Assembly (NCBI GenBank): GCA_047528275.1
Contig: CP180023.1
Location: 62,001-126,000 of the forward strand
Source: G039954875 sp047528275
Lineage (GTDB): Bacteria; Bacteroidota; Bacteroidia; Flavobacteriales; Blattabacteriaceae
DNA length: 64,000 nt
Direction: 5' to 3'
Part shown: positions 18,653 to 27,814 of the stretch, piece after piece
Layout of the letters: every line of letters starts with the position of its first letter
Position numbering within the stretch: position 1 is the stretch's first letter
Notes under the pieces: model-generated
Seen by the model: the letters and a program-made list of their open reading frames with translations, nothing else
The model's database searches: none
Told to the model about the DNA's origin: nothing
Position numbers and translations under genes: made by a program

Positions 18653-20410
18653 ATGATTCCGAATTTATTACGAAAAATATTACCATATTTCACAATTCTC
18701 ATTTCTATATGCCTGATTATCAACTTAGGTTGGCGTAATCCTTGGATTAACACCTTGTATGGTACGGCTATACTTTTTAGCATAAGCCTCTTGCTCATCT
18801 TATTGCATGTAGGACTTCTCTTTGAAAGATCAGCAAAAAAATGGCAACAAGCGATGATCGTTTTTTCCCTATTAATCTTGGGATTTTCCCTTCTGACGAC
18901 TTTTGGATGGATCTATTTAGATGCATCGGGAAGTAGTTTCTTACAAAAATTGCTCAAAGCTAAAACCCCATTAATCATTGGTCTGATCCTCTATATCCTA
19001 GTCCGTATAACACGACTCATACGCGTACTATATACACGGATACACAACCCAGCTTTTATCTTTGTCATCAGCTTTATCTTTCTAGCTCTAGGGGGTACAG
19101 GTCTCCTATTACTCCCAGAGGCTACGGTGAATGGGATCTCTTTTATAGATGCCGCGTTTACCTCTACCAGTGCGGTTTGTGTAACAGGATTGGTAGTATT
19201 GGATACAGCTAAAGAATTCACCTTTTTCGGCAAGGTGATCATCATGATATTGATGGAGCTCGGTGGTTTAGGTATTTTGACGATCACCTCGTTTTTTGGA
19301 TATTTCTTTCGCGGTAGTGCCTCTTTCAGAGAAGGACTTTATATGAGTAATTTCCTTAGTACAGATTCATTAAATGATGTGATGAATCTGGCCGTAAAAG
19401 TGGTAGGTATCACCTTAGCTATAGAATGCGCCGGGGCCATCATGATCTATTGTACTACACAGGGCACAAACACCGGCCCTGAAGGGCCGGTGTTTTTTGC
19501 CGCATTTCACTCAATATCAGCATTTTGCAATGCGGGGTTTTCTACCTTGAGTGAAGGACTTTATACTGCACCGTTACGGTACAATTACTCCTTGCAATTT
19601 GTCATTGTATCCTTATTGATTTTAGGGGGTATTGGGTTCAACATCCTGTTTAACTTTTACACCTACATCAAACTCACATTCAAAAAACGTTTCTATAACA
19701 TTTTCAAACATGAATATTTGCGTCAGCCTGCTCGCATTGTCATCCTGAATACCCGCATCGTAATGATTACCACAGTAGCCCTTTTATTGGTAGGAACAAT
19801 TTTTTATTTCGTAAGCGAATATCACAATTCTTTAGCTGAGCATCATTCTTTTGCAGGCAAATGGATGGCCGCCTTCTTCTCTTCAGCTACACCCAGGACA
19901 GCCGGTTTCCAAGTAGTAGATATCAGTCGGTTTGCTCCGACTACGGTATTTTTTACCATGCTCTTGATGTGGATCGGTGCTTCTCCAGCCTCTACAGGTG
20001 GTGGTATTAAGACCAGTACTTTTATCTTGGCGATTCTGAATATTTTTTCTCTTTCCAAAGAGAAGGCCTATTTAGAAATCCAAAGCAAAGAGATTTCCTT
20101 AGACTCAGTCCGTCGGGCATTTGCTATCATTACACTATCTCTAATTGTGATCGGGCTAGCTATCTTCATCATCCTAGGGTTGGAGAAACAGGCAGATATG
20201 TTGAAAGTCTCTTTTGAGGCTTTTTCGGCCTTCTCTACCGTAGGTCTATCTTTAGGTATTACTTCCAATCTATCTTCGGGTAGTAAACTGGTATTAATCA
20301 TACTAATGTTACTCGGTCGTATCGGAACCTTCAACCTCATGGTGGGAATAATGAAAAAGATACGAGCCCAACATCACCGATACCCTAAAGAAACCATTCT
20401 AATCAATTAA
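18653..20410 (+). CDS. trkH: TrkH-family potassium uptake membrane subunit
   Basis: A 585-residue inner-membrane protein of the Trk/Ktr superfamily. All four pore-loop repeats are visible: TSTSAVCVTGLVVLD, SISAFCNAGFSTL, TPRTAGFQVVD and AFSAFSTVGLSLG, each with the selectivity glycine. An N-terminal extension of several extra membrane segments makes it longer than KtrB, as in many Bacteroidota homologues. The gene is inserted between hemC and hemD and is followed after 4 bases by its regulatory partner trkA. A strong GC-rich hairpin lies inside the gene at 19469-19494. Confidence 0.92.
   Translation: MIPNLLRKILPYFTILISICLIINLGWRNPWINTLYGTAILFSISLLLILLHVGLLFERSAKKWQQAMIVFSLLILGFSLLTTFGWIYLDASGSSFLQKLLKAKTPLIIGLILYILVRITRLIRVLYTRIHNPAFIFVISFIFLALGGTGLLLLPEATVNGISFIDAAFTSTSAVCVTGLVVLDTAKEFTFFGKVIIMILMELGGLGILTITSFFGYFFRGSASFREGLYMSNFLSTDSLNDVMNLAVKVVGITLAIECAGAIMIYCTTQGTNTGPEGPVFFAAFHSISAFCNAGFSTLSEGLYTAPLRYNYSLQFVIVSLLILGGIGFNILFNFYTYIKLTFKKRFYNIFKHEYLRQPARIVILNTRIVMITTVALLLVGTIFYFVSEYHNSLAEHHSFAGKWMAAFFSSATPRTAGFQVVDISRFAPTTVFFTMLLMWIGASPASTGGGIKTSTFILAILNIFSLSKEKAYLEIQSKEISLDSVRRAFAIITLSLIVIGLAIFIILGLEKQADMLKVSFEAFSAFSTVGLSLGITSNLSSGSKLVLIILMLLGRIGTFNLMVGIMKKIRAQHHRYPKETILIN
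19469..19494 (+). other. Terminator-like hairpin inside trkH
   Basis: An 11-base perfect inverted repeat, AACACCGGCCC at 19469-19479 and GGGCCGGTGTT at 19484-19494, is separated by the tetraloop TGAA. It is directly followed by TTTT. It has the form of an intrinsic terminator but lies within the trkH reading frame, where it encodes the loop TNTGPEGPVF ahead of the second pore region. In such AT-rich DNA this GC-rich stem stands out. It could be a chance product of the codons, an attenuator within the operon, or an RNA stability element. Confidence 0.55.
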
Positions 20411-20414
20411 ATAA

Positions 20415-21101
20415 ATGAAAATCATTATTATAGGTCTGGGAAATTTTGGGAATCCTTTAGCTTTATATCTTACAGACAATGGTCACGAAGTCTTTGGCGT
20501 GGACAATCAAATGGAGAGGGTAGAACGTCTAAAAGACCACATCGCTCATGTGATATGTATGGATGCTACCAATGAAGCCGCCTACAGCGCCCTACCTATG
20601 AAACAAGCCGACTTGGCTATTGTAGCTATTGGTGAAAACGAAGGCCCTTCTATCATAGCTACAGCCATTTTGAAAAAATATACCCATCTGAAAATCATTA
20701 GCCGATCGCTTTCAGATATACATAACACCATCTTGGAGGCGATGGGCATTTGTGACGTGATCCACCCTGAGAAGGATGCAGCCTTCCGTCTTACCAAGCG
20801 TATCTCGTTTAACTATGCATTAGATTATTTTCGGGTAGATAATAAGCATTCCATTGCAGAGGTGATGACTCCAGATACTTTCGTTGGGAAATCAGTTAAA
20901 GACTTAGACCTCACTCGAAAATATAAGGTCTCCTTAGTAACCGTTATGCGCGATATGGGTAAAAAAACAGCTAAGAAAGAGCCCATTCAACAAGTAGCGG
21001 GCTTGGTCACTGGAGATACCATCTTGCAAAAAAATGATATATTAGTCCTCTTCGGTGCCAATACAGCTATTATGGATTTTGTAAAAATCAAAAGTACATG
21101 A
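20415..21101 (+). CDS. trkA: TrkA-family potassium channel regulatory subunit
   Basis: A 228-residue cytosolic RCK protein of the single-copy KtrA/TrkA type. The N-terminal Rossmann fold begins IIGLGNFGNPLALYLTDNGH with the GxGxxG nucleotide motif. A C-terminal RCK_C (TrkA_C) domain starts near residue 140 with AEVMTPDTFVGKSVKDLDL. It gates the TrkH pore in response to nucleotides. It starts 4 bases after trkH, and its stop codon overlaps the hemD start (ATGA), implying translational coupling. Intact. Confidence 0.92.
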   Translation: MKIIIIGLGNFGNPLALYLTDNGHEVFGVDNQMERVERLKDHIAHVICMDATNEAAYSALPMKQADLAIVAIGENEGPSIIATAILKKYTHLKIISRSLSDIHNTILEAMGICDVIHPEKDAAFRLTKRISFNYALDYFRVDNKHSIAEVMTPDTFVGKSVKDLDLTRKYKVSLVTVMRDMGKKTAKKEPIQQVAGLVTGDTILQKNDILVLFGANTAIMDFVKIKST

Positions 21102-21772
21102 TCAAGTTGTTGGTTACCAAAGTTCTTCCGGACGAGGTACTCGACCTGTTTCCCAAATTATACTATCATGTAGAAAGCCGTAATTTCATCATCATAGAAT
21201 TTTTGTCATTCTCGAAAAAACCGGCCTTAAACAAACGGATTATCTTCAGTAGCCAAAATGCTGTAGAAGGATTCATTCACAATTTTGATGCAACGGATCT
21301 GAAAGACAAGAAACTCTACGTAGTTGGAGACCATACAGCAGTAGCATTGCAAGCCCTAGGTGGGAAAGTTTCAGTGCAGCGAAACAATGCTAAAGAACTC
21401 GCCGAGATCTTAGAGGACCCTAATGATGATGAACCCTATGATTGGTTTTGCAGCACGATTAGCTTAGACGATCTCCCCAAAGTGTTCAGACGTAAAGGAT
21501 TTGTTCTGAACTCTTACAAGATCTATCGAACCAAGCTCATGCCTCAAACCCTGTCATCATCTTATGATGGAATCTTGTTTTTTAGCCCATCAGCTGTGGA
21601 GGCTTTTTTCCAAACCAATATGCTCGGTTCACAAACAAAACTTTTTACTATTGGGAAGACCACCGCCAAGGCTTTAGCCACACATACGAATCAATCTGCG
21701 GCTTTCCCAAAAGTACCCAAAGTAAAAAATCTATTAATGCTCGTGAAAGATGATTTCGATGCTGAAAAATGA
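21098..21772 (+). CDS. hemD: Uroporphyrinogen-III synthase (operon copy)
   Basis: A 224-residue protein with the weakly conserved HemD pattern. NKRIIFSSQNAVEGF sits near residue 45, LYVVGDHTAVAL near 70, and a second half contains DGILFFSPSAVEAFF and KLFTIGKTTAKAL. HemD closes hydroxymethylbilane to uroporphyrinogen III with ring inversion. Its location between hemC and hemE supports the call. The start overlaps the trkA stop by 4 bases and the 3' end overlaps hemE by 14. A second HemD-like protein is encoded at 47822-48574. Confidence 0.85.
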   Translation: MIKLLVTKVLPDEVLDLFPKLYYHVESRNFIIIEFLSFSKKPALNKRIIFSSQNAVEGFIHNFDATDLKDKKLYVVGDHTAVALQALGGKVSVQRNNAKELAEILEDPNDDEPYDWFCSTISLDDLPKVFRRKGFVLNSYKIYRTKLMPQTLSSSYDGILFFSPSAVEAFFQTNMLGSQTKLFTIGKTTAKALATHTNQSAAFPKVPKVKNLLMLVKDDFDAEK

Positions 21773-22781
21773 CCTACTTTTGAAAGCGTTGCAGGGAAAA
21801 AAAGTCCCTCGACCACCTGTATGGATGATGCGTCAAGCTGGACGTTATCTATCCGATTTTAGGAAATTGAAACGAAAGTATGATTTCTTCACCCGATGTC
21901 GCAATCCAGAGCTGGCCACCGAAATCACCCTCATGCCTGTAAGGCAACTTGACGTAGATGCAGCCATCTTATTCTCTGACATCTTGGTAATACCTCAGTC
22001 TATGGGGATAAACTTTCAGATGAAAGAAAATGAAGGGCCCTTTTTGGAACACCCCATCAGATCATCCAAAGATATTCAAAAGGTGGAAGTCCCTGATGTG
22101 GCCGATCGCTTAGATTACGTCTTCGAAGCTGTACAACTGACCAAGAAAGCCTTGAACAACACCATTCCTTTGATTGGTTTTGCTGGTGCACCGTGGACCA
22201 TTTTCTGCTATATTGTAGAAGGTAAAGGGTCTAAAACTTTTGATCAGGCCAAATCTTTCTGTTTTTCTCAACCAGATCAGGCCGATGTACTCTTACAAAA
22301 GATCACTAATACGACCATCAACTACCTGCTGAAAAAAGTAGAAAGCGGAGTCGACGTGATCCAAATATTTGACAGCTGGGGAGGTCTACTCTCCCCAGAT
22401 GATTACAAACATTTTTCTTGGAAATATACCCGGAAGATCGTCGAACAGCTTAGTCCAAAAGTCCCAGTGATCGTATTTGCTAAAGGATGTTGGCATGCTT
22501 TAGAAGAAATGAAAAACTCTAGTGTATCAGCCCTAGGGATCGATTGGACGATCCATCCGAAAATGGCGAGAAAATTTACCAAATCAGCTTTGACCCTTCA
22601 AGGGAATTACGATCCAGCACAATTATTGGCACCTATCCCGCAAATCAAACAGAACGTCCAAAAGATGATCAAAGACTTTGGCAAACAACAATACATCGCT
22701 AACCTAGGCCATGGAATATTACCCTACACTCCAATGGATCATGCCCAGGCATTCATAGAGACCGTAAAAGAGATTGGATAA
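21759..22781 (+). CDS. hemE: Uroporphyrinogen decarboxylase
   Basis: A 340-residue cytosolic enzyme that removes four acetate carboxyls from uroporphyrinogen III to give coproporphyrinogen III. The N-terminus PPVWMMRQAGRYLSDFR carries the catalytic signature, and GFAGAPWTIFCYIVEG lies near residue 137. I prefer the ATG at 21759 (MLKNDLLLKALQGKK), which matches the family start, over the one at 21750. Both overlap hemD. Intact. Confidence 0.95.
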   Translation: MLKNDLLLKALQGKKVPRPPVWMMRQAGRYLSDFRKLKRKYDFFTRCRNPELATEITLMPVRQLDVDAAILFSDILVIPQSMGINFQMKENEGPFLEHPIRSSKDIQKVEVPDVADRLDYVFEAVQLTKKALNNTIPLIGFAGAPWTIFCYIVEGKGSKTFDQAKSFCFSQPDQADVLLQKITNTTINYLLKKVESGVDVIQIFDSWGGLLSPDDYKHFSWKYTRKIVEQLSPKVPVIVFAKGCWHALEEMKNSSVSALGIDWTIHPKMARKFTKSALTLQGNYDPAQLLAPIPQIKQNVQKMIKDFGKQQYIANLGHGILPYTPMDHAQAFIETVKEIG

Positions 22782-22796
22782 TAAAAATCAATTTTT

Positions 22797-23777
22797 ATGT
22801 ATACTTATACCAGACACAGGCGTTTACGCACCCAAGAGAGCATTCGTAAAATGATCCAAGAGACCGTACTCACCACCAATGACCTACAAGCTCCTTTATT
22901 CATCTGCGAAGGAAACGGCGTAAAAGAAGCCATAACCAGTATGCCTGGATATCATCGGATGAGCCTGGATCTGATCACAAAAACGACTCAATCCTTATGG
23001 GAACTTGGAATTAGATCTGTCTTACTTTTTGCTAAGATCCCACAAGCACTCAAGGACGAAAAAGGAACTGAAGCTTTGAATCCTGACGGATTGATGCAAC
23101 GAGGTATTTCAGCAATCAAAGAAGCTTTTCCCGAGATGATTGTCATGACAGATGTCGCTCTAGATCCATACTCTATCTATGGGCACGACGGTATCGTCCA
23201 AGGGAAGGAGATTTTGAATGATGCATCGGTAGAGGTCTTGGTCCAAATGGCCTTGTCTCATGCTAAAGCTGGTGCAGATTTTATCGCCCCTTCTGATATG
23301 ATGGATGGCCGGATTAGTGCCATACGACGAGCTTTAGAAGAAAATGGATTCCCTTACGTGGGCATCATGAGTTATGGGGCTAAATACGCTAGCCATTTCT
23401 ATGGGCCTTTTCGAGAAGCTTTGGACTCTGCTCCAGGATTTGGCGATAAAAAAAATTATCAGATGGACTATCATAATGCATATGAAGCCTTTCGAGAAGC
23501 TCGAACAGACATCAAAGAAGGCGCCGACATCGTGATGATCAAACCAGGCTTACCATACCTGGATATCGTCCGATTACTTAGGGATCACTTGGAAACACCT
23601 ATCGCTGTCTATCAAGTTAGTGGCGAATACACAATGATCCAAGCAGCAGCAAGGCAAGGATGGCTCAATGGCCAAGAGATTATGATGGAAACCCTGACCT
23701 GCATTAAACGTGCTGGTGCAGATATTATCACTACTTATTTCGCGAAAGAAGCCGCTTCATTATTGAGGAATATTTGA
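22797..23777 (+). CDS. hemB: Porphobilinogen synthase (delta-aminolevulinate dehydratase)
   Basis: A 326-residue TIM-barrel enzyme that condenses two 5-aminolevulinates to porphobilinogen. The Schiff-base lysine lies in VMIKPGLPYLDIVR, and the second conserved lysine block is GIMSYGAKYASHFYGPF. The metal-site segment reads DVALDPYSIYGHDG, which lacks the cysteines of the zinc type and belongs to the magnesium-dependent type. It starts 15 bases after hemE and closes the operon. Its 3' end overlaps the convergent uvrA by 18 bases, so no terminator fits between them. Intact. Confidence 0.95.
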   Translation: MYTYTRHRRLRTQESIRKMIQETVLTTNDLQAPLFICEGNGVKEAITSMPGYHRMSLDLITKTTQSLWELGIRSVLLFAKIPQALKDEKGTEALNPDGLMQRGISAIKEAFPEMIVMTDVALDPYSIYGHDGIVQGKEILNDASVEVLVQMALSHAKAGADFIAPSDMMDGRISAIRRALEENGFPYVGIMSYGAKYASHFYGPFREALDSAPGFGDKKNYQMDYHNAYEAFREARTDIKEGADIVMIKPGLPYLDIVRLLRDHLETPIAVYQVSGEYTMIQAAARQGWLNGQEIMMETLTCIKRAGADIITTYFAKEAASLLRNI

Positions 23778-26618
23778 TCGATCGCTCTTACTAAGAGCCA
23801 ACTTTTTTCTGAGGAATTTTCCCGTCTCTGATCCTGGCTGTTCAATAATGACCTCTGGAGGGCCCTCTGCTACAATCTGACCGCCATTTTCCCCACCTTC
23901 TGGACCCAAATCGATTACCCAATCAGCACATTGAATGAGATCCGTATTATGTTCGATGACAAAAATGCTATGGCCCTTTTCAATCAACGCATAGAAGGCA
24001 TCCAAGAGTTTTTTGACATCGTGAAAATGAAGCCCTGTAGAGGGCTCATCAAAGATGAAGAGCGTCTTATTCCCTACGTCTCCTTTAGACAAAAAGTAAG
24101 CAAGCTTCAACCGTTGTATCTCCCCACCCGAAAGCGTATTAGAGGCCTGTCCCATTTTGAGGTAATCAAGACCCACATCCTGGAGTGGTTGTAATTTCTT
24201 GACAATCTTTTCCTCTTGACTAAGCTGGAAAAAATTGATAGCTTCTTCAATCGTCATTTCCAAAATATCAGCAATATTTTTATCATGAAACTTGACTTCA
24301 AGGATTTCGTCTTTGAAGCGCTTTCCATTGCAGGCTTCGCATCCGAGTATAACATCAGCCATGAATTGCATTTCAATAGTGACTGTACCTTCTCCCTTAC
24401 AGGTCTCACAACGCCCAGATTCTAGATTAAATGAAAAATGTTTTGCCTTATACCCCATTCGTTTACTGAGCTTTTGCAAGACGAAAAGCCTACGAATATC
24501 GTCATACGCCTTAGTGTAAGTAGCAGGATTGGATCGAGAAGACTTACCCATGGGATTTTGATCTACCATCTCCACCTGTTCTATCTGATGTAAATCACCC
24601 AAAAGTGCATTGTGATCTGCTGCCTTTTCACTATTCAGACCCAATTTTCGGAGCAAGGCTGGATAAAGGATATCTTTGACCAACGTACTCTTACCAGAAC
24701 CACTCATACCGGTGATGAAAGTGAGCATATGGAGTGGGAATTTTACATCAATATTTTTCAAATTGTACGCCTTGGCTCCAGTGATCTGAATGAAATCTAC
24801 AAACTTTCTTCGCTGCTCTGGGATACGAACGGTCTTTTCACCTCGGAGGTATTGAGCTGTAAGTGTATGAACATTCTCTAATTCAGAAGGAAGACCAGAA
24901 AAGATAATCTCTCCACCACCTGATCCAGCACCCGGTCCGATATCGATCAGATCATCGGCTGCACGTATGATCTCTTCATCGTGTTCAACTACGATGACCG
25001 TATTGCCTAGATCACGCAACTGCTTGAGTAAATCTATTAATTTCTGAGTATCTCTAGGATGAAGGCCAGCACTAGGTTCGTCGAGGATGTAGGTAGAACC
25101 AATCAAACTACTCCCGAGAGAATTGGCTAGATTGATGCGCTGCGACTCACCACCAGAAAGCGTATTCGAAGCTCTGTTGAGTGTAAGATAATCTAAGCCT
25201 ATTTTTATCAAAAAATTTAGGCGATTGCGGATCTCTTCCAGGATTCGTTTTGAGAATTGATATTCATATGGAGAGAGTTGTAAGCGCTCAAAAAAATCCG
25301 AGAGTTCACGCAAAGGCATATCAACCAGATCCGTAATGATCTTTCCGCAGACCTTGACCCAATCACATTCTTTACGCAATCGCTTACCCTTGCAACTTGG
25401 ACAAATCGTTTTACCCCGATAACACGCAAGCATTACTCTATTTTGAATCTTATAATTCTTCTTCTCGAGCATCCTAAAAAAGGCATGGATACCTTCAAAA
25501 TATTCGGTCCCTTCCCAGAGAATATTTTTTTGTTGATCTGAAAGCTCAAAATAGGGCTTGTGTATTGAAAAACCACAACGATCAGCATTTTTGATCAATT
25601 CGTTTTTCCAAGCTTGAGCAGAGGCCCCACGCCAACACGCTACAGCATCTTCGTACACAGAAAGACTTTTATTAGGGATGACTAAGTCTTTCTCTATACC
25701 GACGATTTTACCATAACCGTCACATTCGGGACAGGAACCATGTGAATTATTGAAACTAAAGAAGTGTATATTAGGCTCTTGAAAACTGATACCGTCTCGT
25801 TCGAATCGATCTGAAAAATATTTACTCTTCCCGTTTGATATATTTTCCAATATACAACATCCATTACCTTCATTATAGGCAGTTTGTATTGAGTCTGTTA
25901 ATGTTTTACATATATTATCATCTAAATGGTTAACAATACGATCGATAACTAGAAAAGATTGATCTTTGTATTTAGGTTGATAATTATAATCTAAGACCTC
26001 TTCTATAGCAAGCAAGTGCCCATCAACTTTAATTCGCGTGTAACCCTGTTGCCGATAGAGCTTGAGTTGATCAAAGAAGCTACGTGACTTAGGATGTTTG
26101 ATGAAACTGAGTAAGAGCCATTTCGTATCTTCTGGGGAGGATCGGATATAGCGGATGACATCGTCTACATCATCTTTTTCCACCACCTCACCTGAAACGG
26201 GCGAATAGGTCTTACCAATACGGGTATAGAGGAGCTTGATATAATCATAGATCTCAGTAGAGGTACCAATGGTAGAGCGAGGATTGGACAAAATTACTTT
26301 TTGTTCGATAGCAATGGCTGGAGTGATGCCTTTAATCGAGTCCACCTTAGGTTGATCCAATTTCCTTAAGAATTGTCTTGCATAAGAAGATAAACTTTCA
26401 ACATATCTACGCTGTCCTTCAGTATATAATGTATCAAAAGCTAAAGAAGATTTACCTGAACCAGATGAGCCAGTAATGACGACAAGTCGGTCTCTAGGGA
26501 TATCTACATCGATGTTTTTTAGATTATTAAGGAATGCTCCTCTGATTTGGATGAAATCGTCTTGATTCTTTACTGATGGACCTTTGAGAACCTTCATGTT
26601 TTGGTAATATCTATCCAA
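23760..26618 (-). CDS. uvrA: Excinuclease ABC subunit A
   Basis: A 952-residue damage-recognition ATPase of nucleotide excision repair. It has two ABC modules with Walker A motifs GSSGSGKSS (residues 50-57) and GMSGSGKST in the second half. Signature motifs LSGGESQRINLA and LSGGEIQRLKLA are present. Zinc-binding cysteine pairs occur at CPECDGYG, CPSCKGKR and CETCKGEG...CEACNGKR. Length is normal. A later Met at residue 8 is an alternative start. Its 3' end overlaps hemB tail to tail. UvrB and UvrC are not in the window. Intact. Confidence 0.96.
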   Translation of the reverse strand: MDRYYQNMKVLKGPSVKNQDDFIQIRGAFLNNLKNIDVDIPRDRLVVITGSSGSGKSSLAFDTLYTEGQRRYVESLSSYARQFLRKLDQPKVDSIKGITPAIAIEQKVILSNPRSTIGTSTEIYDYIKLLYTRIGKTYSPVSGEVVEKDDVDDVIRYIRSSPEDTKWLLLSFIKHPKSRSFFDQLKLYRQQGYTRIKVDGHLLAIEEVLDYNYQPKYKDQSFLVIDRIVNHLDDNICKTLTDSIQTAYNEGNGCCILENISNGKSKYFSDRFERDGISFQEPNIHFFSFNNSHGSCPECDGYGKIVGIEKDLVIPNKSLSVYEDAVACWRGASAQAWKNELIKNADRCGFSIHKPYFELSDQQKNILWEGTEYFEGIHAFFRMLEKKNYKIQNRVMLACYRGKTICPSCKGKRLRKECDWVKVCGKIITDLVDMPLRELSDFFERLQLSPYEYQFSKRILEEIRNRLNFLIKIGLDYLTLNRASNTLSGGESQRINLANSLGSSLIGSTYILDEPSAGLHPRDTQKLIDLLKQLRDLGNTVIVVEHDEEIIRAADDLIDIGPGAGSGGGEIIFSGLPSELENVHTLTAQYLRGEKTVRIPEQRRKFVDFIQITGAKAYNLKNIDVKFPLHMLTFITGMSGSGKSTLVKDILYPALLRKLGLNSEKAADHNALLGDLHQIEQVEMVDQNPMGKSSRSNPATYTKAYDDIRRLFVLQKLSKRMGYKAKHFSFNLESGRCETCKGEGTVTIEMQFMADVILGCEACNGKRFKDEILEVKFHDKNIADILEMTIEEAINFFQLSQEEKIVKKLQPLQDVGLDYLKMGQASNTLSGGEIQRLKLAYFLSKGDVGNKTLFIFDEPSTGLHFHDVKKLLDAFYALIEKGHSIFVIEHNTDLIQCADWVIDLGPEGGENGGQIVAEGPPEVIIEQPGSETGKFLRKKLALSKSDRSNIPQ

Positions 26619-26697
26619 AGGTATTAAGATTTAATAAACTTTAAAAAATTGACTTATTCAGTCTATATCCTTTCGGGTAAATCTTAGGAAAATATTG

Positions 26698-26705
26698 CAA
26701 ATATA
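26698..26705 (-). promoter_or_regulatory. Candidate -7 box of uvrA
   Basis: The minus strand reads TATATTTG, fitting TAnnTTTG, about 80 bases before the uvrA start. No clear -33 element. Confidence 0.35.
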
Positions 26706-27029
26706 AGAGCTCTTTCCATTCAGTATTGCAGGAAAATCAAGAATTAAACTAACCTTATCATTAGATCATGAATAGGTTATTTACCACCAAAAATCCTTAG
26801 TGTCAATATTTAAATTACAAGGAATTTTTATATCCCATTCACTTCCAAGATTTTATCCAGGTAAGTACAGTAAATATTTATCAAATATATGAGTTATAAA
26901 TACAATTTTATTAGATATATATAATAATAATTAATCATTTAAATAGATTAATACTTCTCATTAGACAAAAATCCTTAAATTTGAATATTTTTTTTTATAA
27001 AAATCTCTATTTTAGGAACAAGAATAGTT
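26706..27029. other. AT-rich spacer upstream of uvrA
   Basis: About 320 AT-rich bases with no recognisable gene, RNA or repeat. Confidence 0.5.
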
Positions 27030-27700
27030 AGGTAATCCATTAACAGAAAAATCAGAGCATTAAGACAAGAAATTACAGTCGGTACCCGTAATCTTGAAGT
27101 TATACTTTCCCATACAAAACCCAACTCAAATAACCTCATTGCAACAGGTGGTCACAACCTTATTCAGTATGGTAACAAAAACATCCAAAAGTACGTCTAA
27201 ATACCTTTGTAAATGCTATAGCTAAATCAGATCTGATTGTCCAATATCATTTTTTGGTACTAGTGTATTAGAAGCCCTCTCTAGCATCGATATAAACTTA
27301 TTACTAAACAAAATCCTGATCGATGTGTCTCTAGCTTTATTAATTTTTCTACAAAAGTTGAGATTCCAATAGGATAATGTGATAACAATCCACCGATCCT
27401 GAATCTAGTCAATACTAATAATTCTGGAGAAGAAATTCAACACATCTTTCCAAATACAAAAATTGTAAAAATCTTTAATATAATAATTTGCTATCTAATA
27501 TCCAATCCAGCTCTAGTAAGTAATAGCGATTACATAATTTTTGTCAGTGACAACGATACCAAATCAAAAATAGTTGTCACCAAATTATTGAGGTCCATCA
27601 GTCGGTCTGATATCATTGATTTAGGGAATATCACCAGTACCCGTAGTGCTGAAATTATCCTACATCTCATCCTAGCTAATCAAATGATTTAGAAGATGAT
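27030..27700 (+). pseudogene. Broken NADPH-dependent F420 reductase-like protein
   Basis: Fragments in changing frames follow the NADP oxidoreductase/F420-dependent family: ISFFGTSVLEALSSIDINLL, LLNKILIDVS, EIQHIFPNTKIVKIFNI, NPALVSNSDYIIFV and IIDLGNITSTRSAEIILHL. These correspond to the Rossmann domain and the segment after it. The dinucleotide motif at the N-terminus is blurred by lesions. Stops and frameshifts show that it is dead. Many Bacteroidota homologues do not actually use F420; the physiological role is uncertain. Confidence 0.7.
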
Positions 27701-27814
27701 ATACTTTGAATCAAGATCGTCCGTTGATGTACATGAGTCAAATATTGAAATAATACCATCTAATGAAATTTTTTAGCGTATTTATTTCCCAATAAATTCT
27801 AATCAATTCAATAG

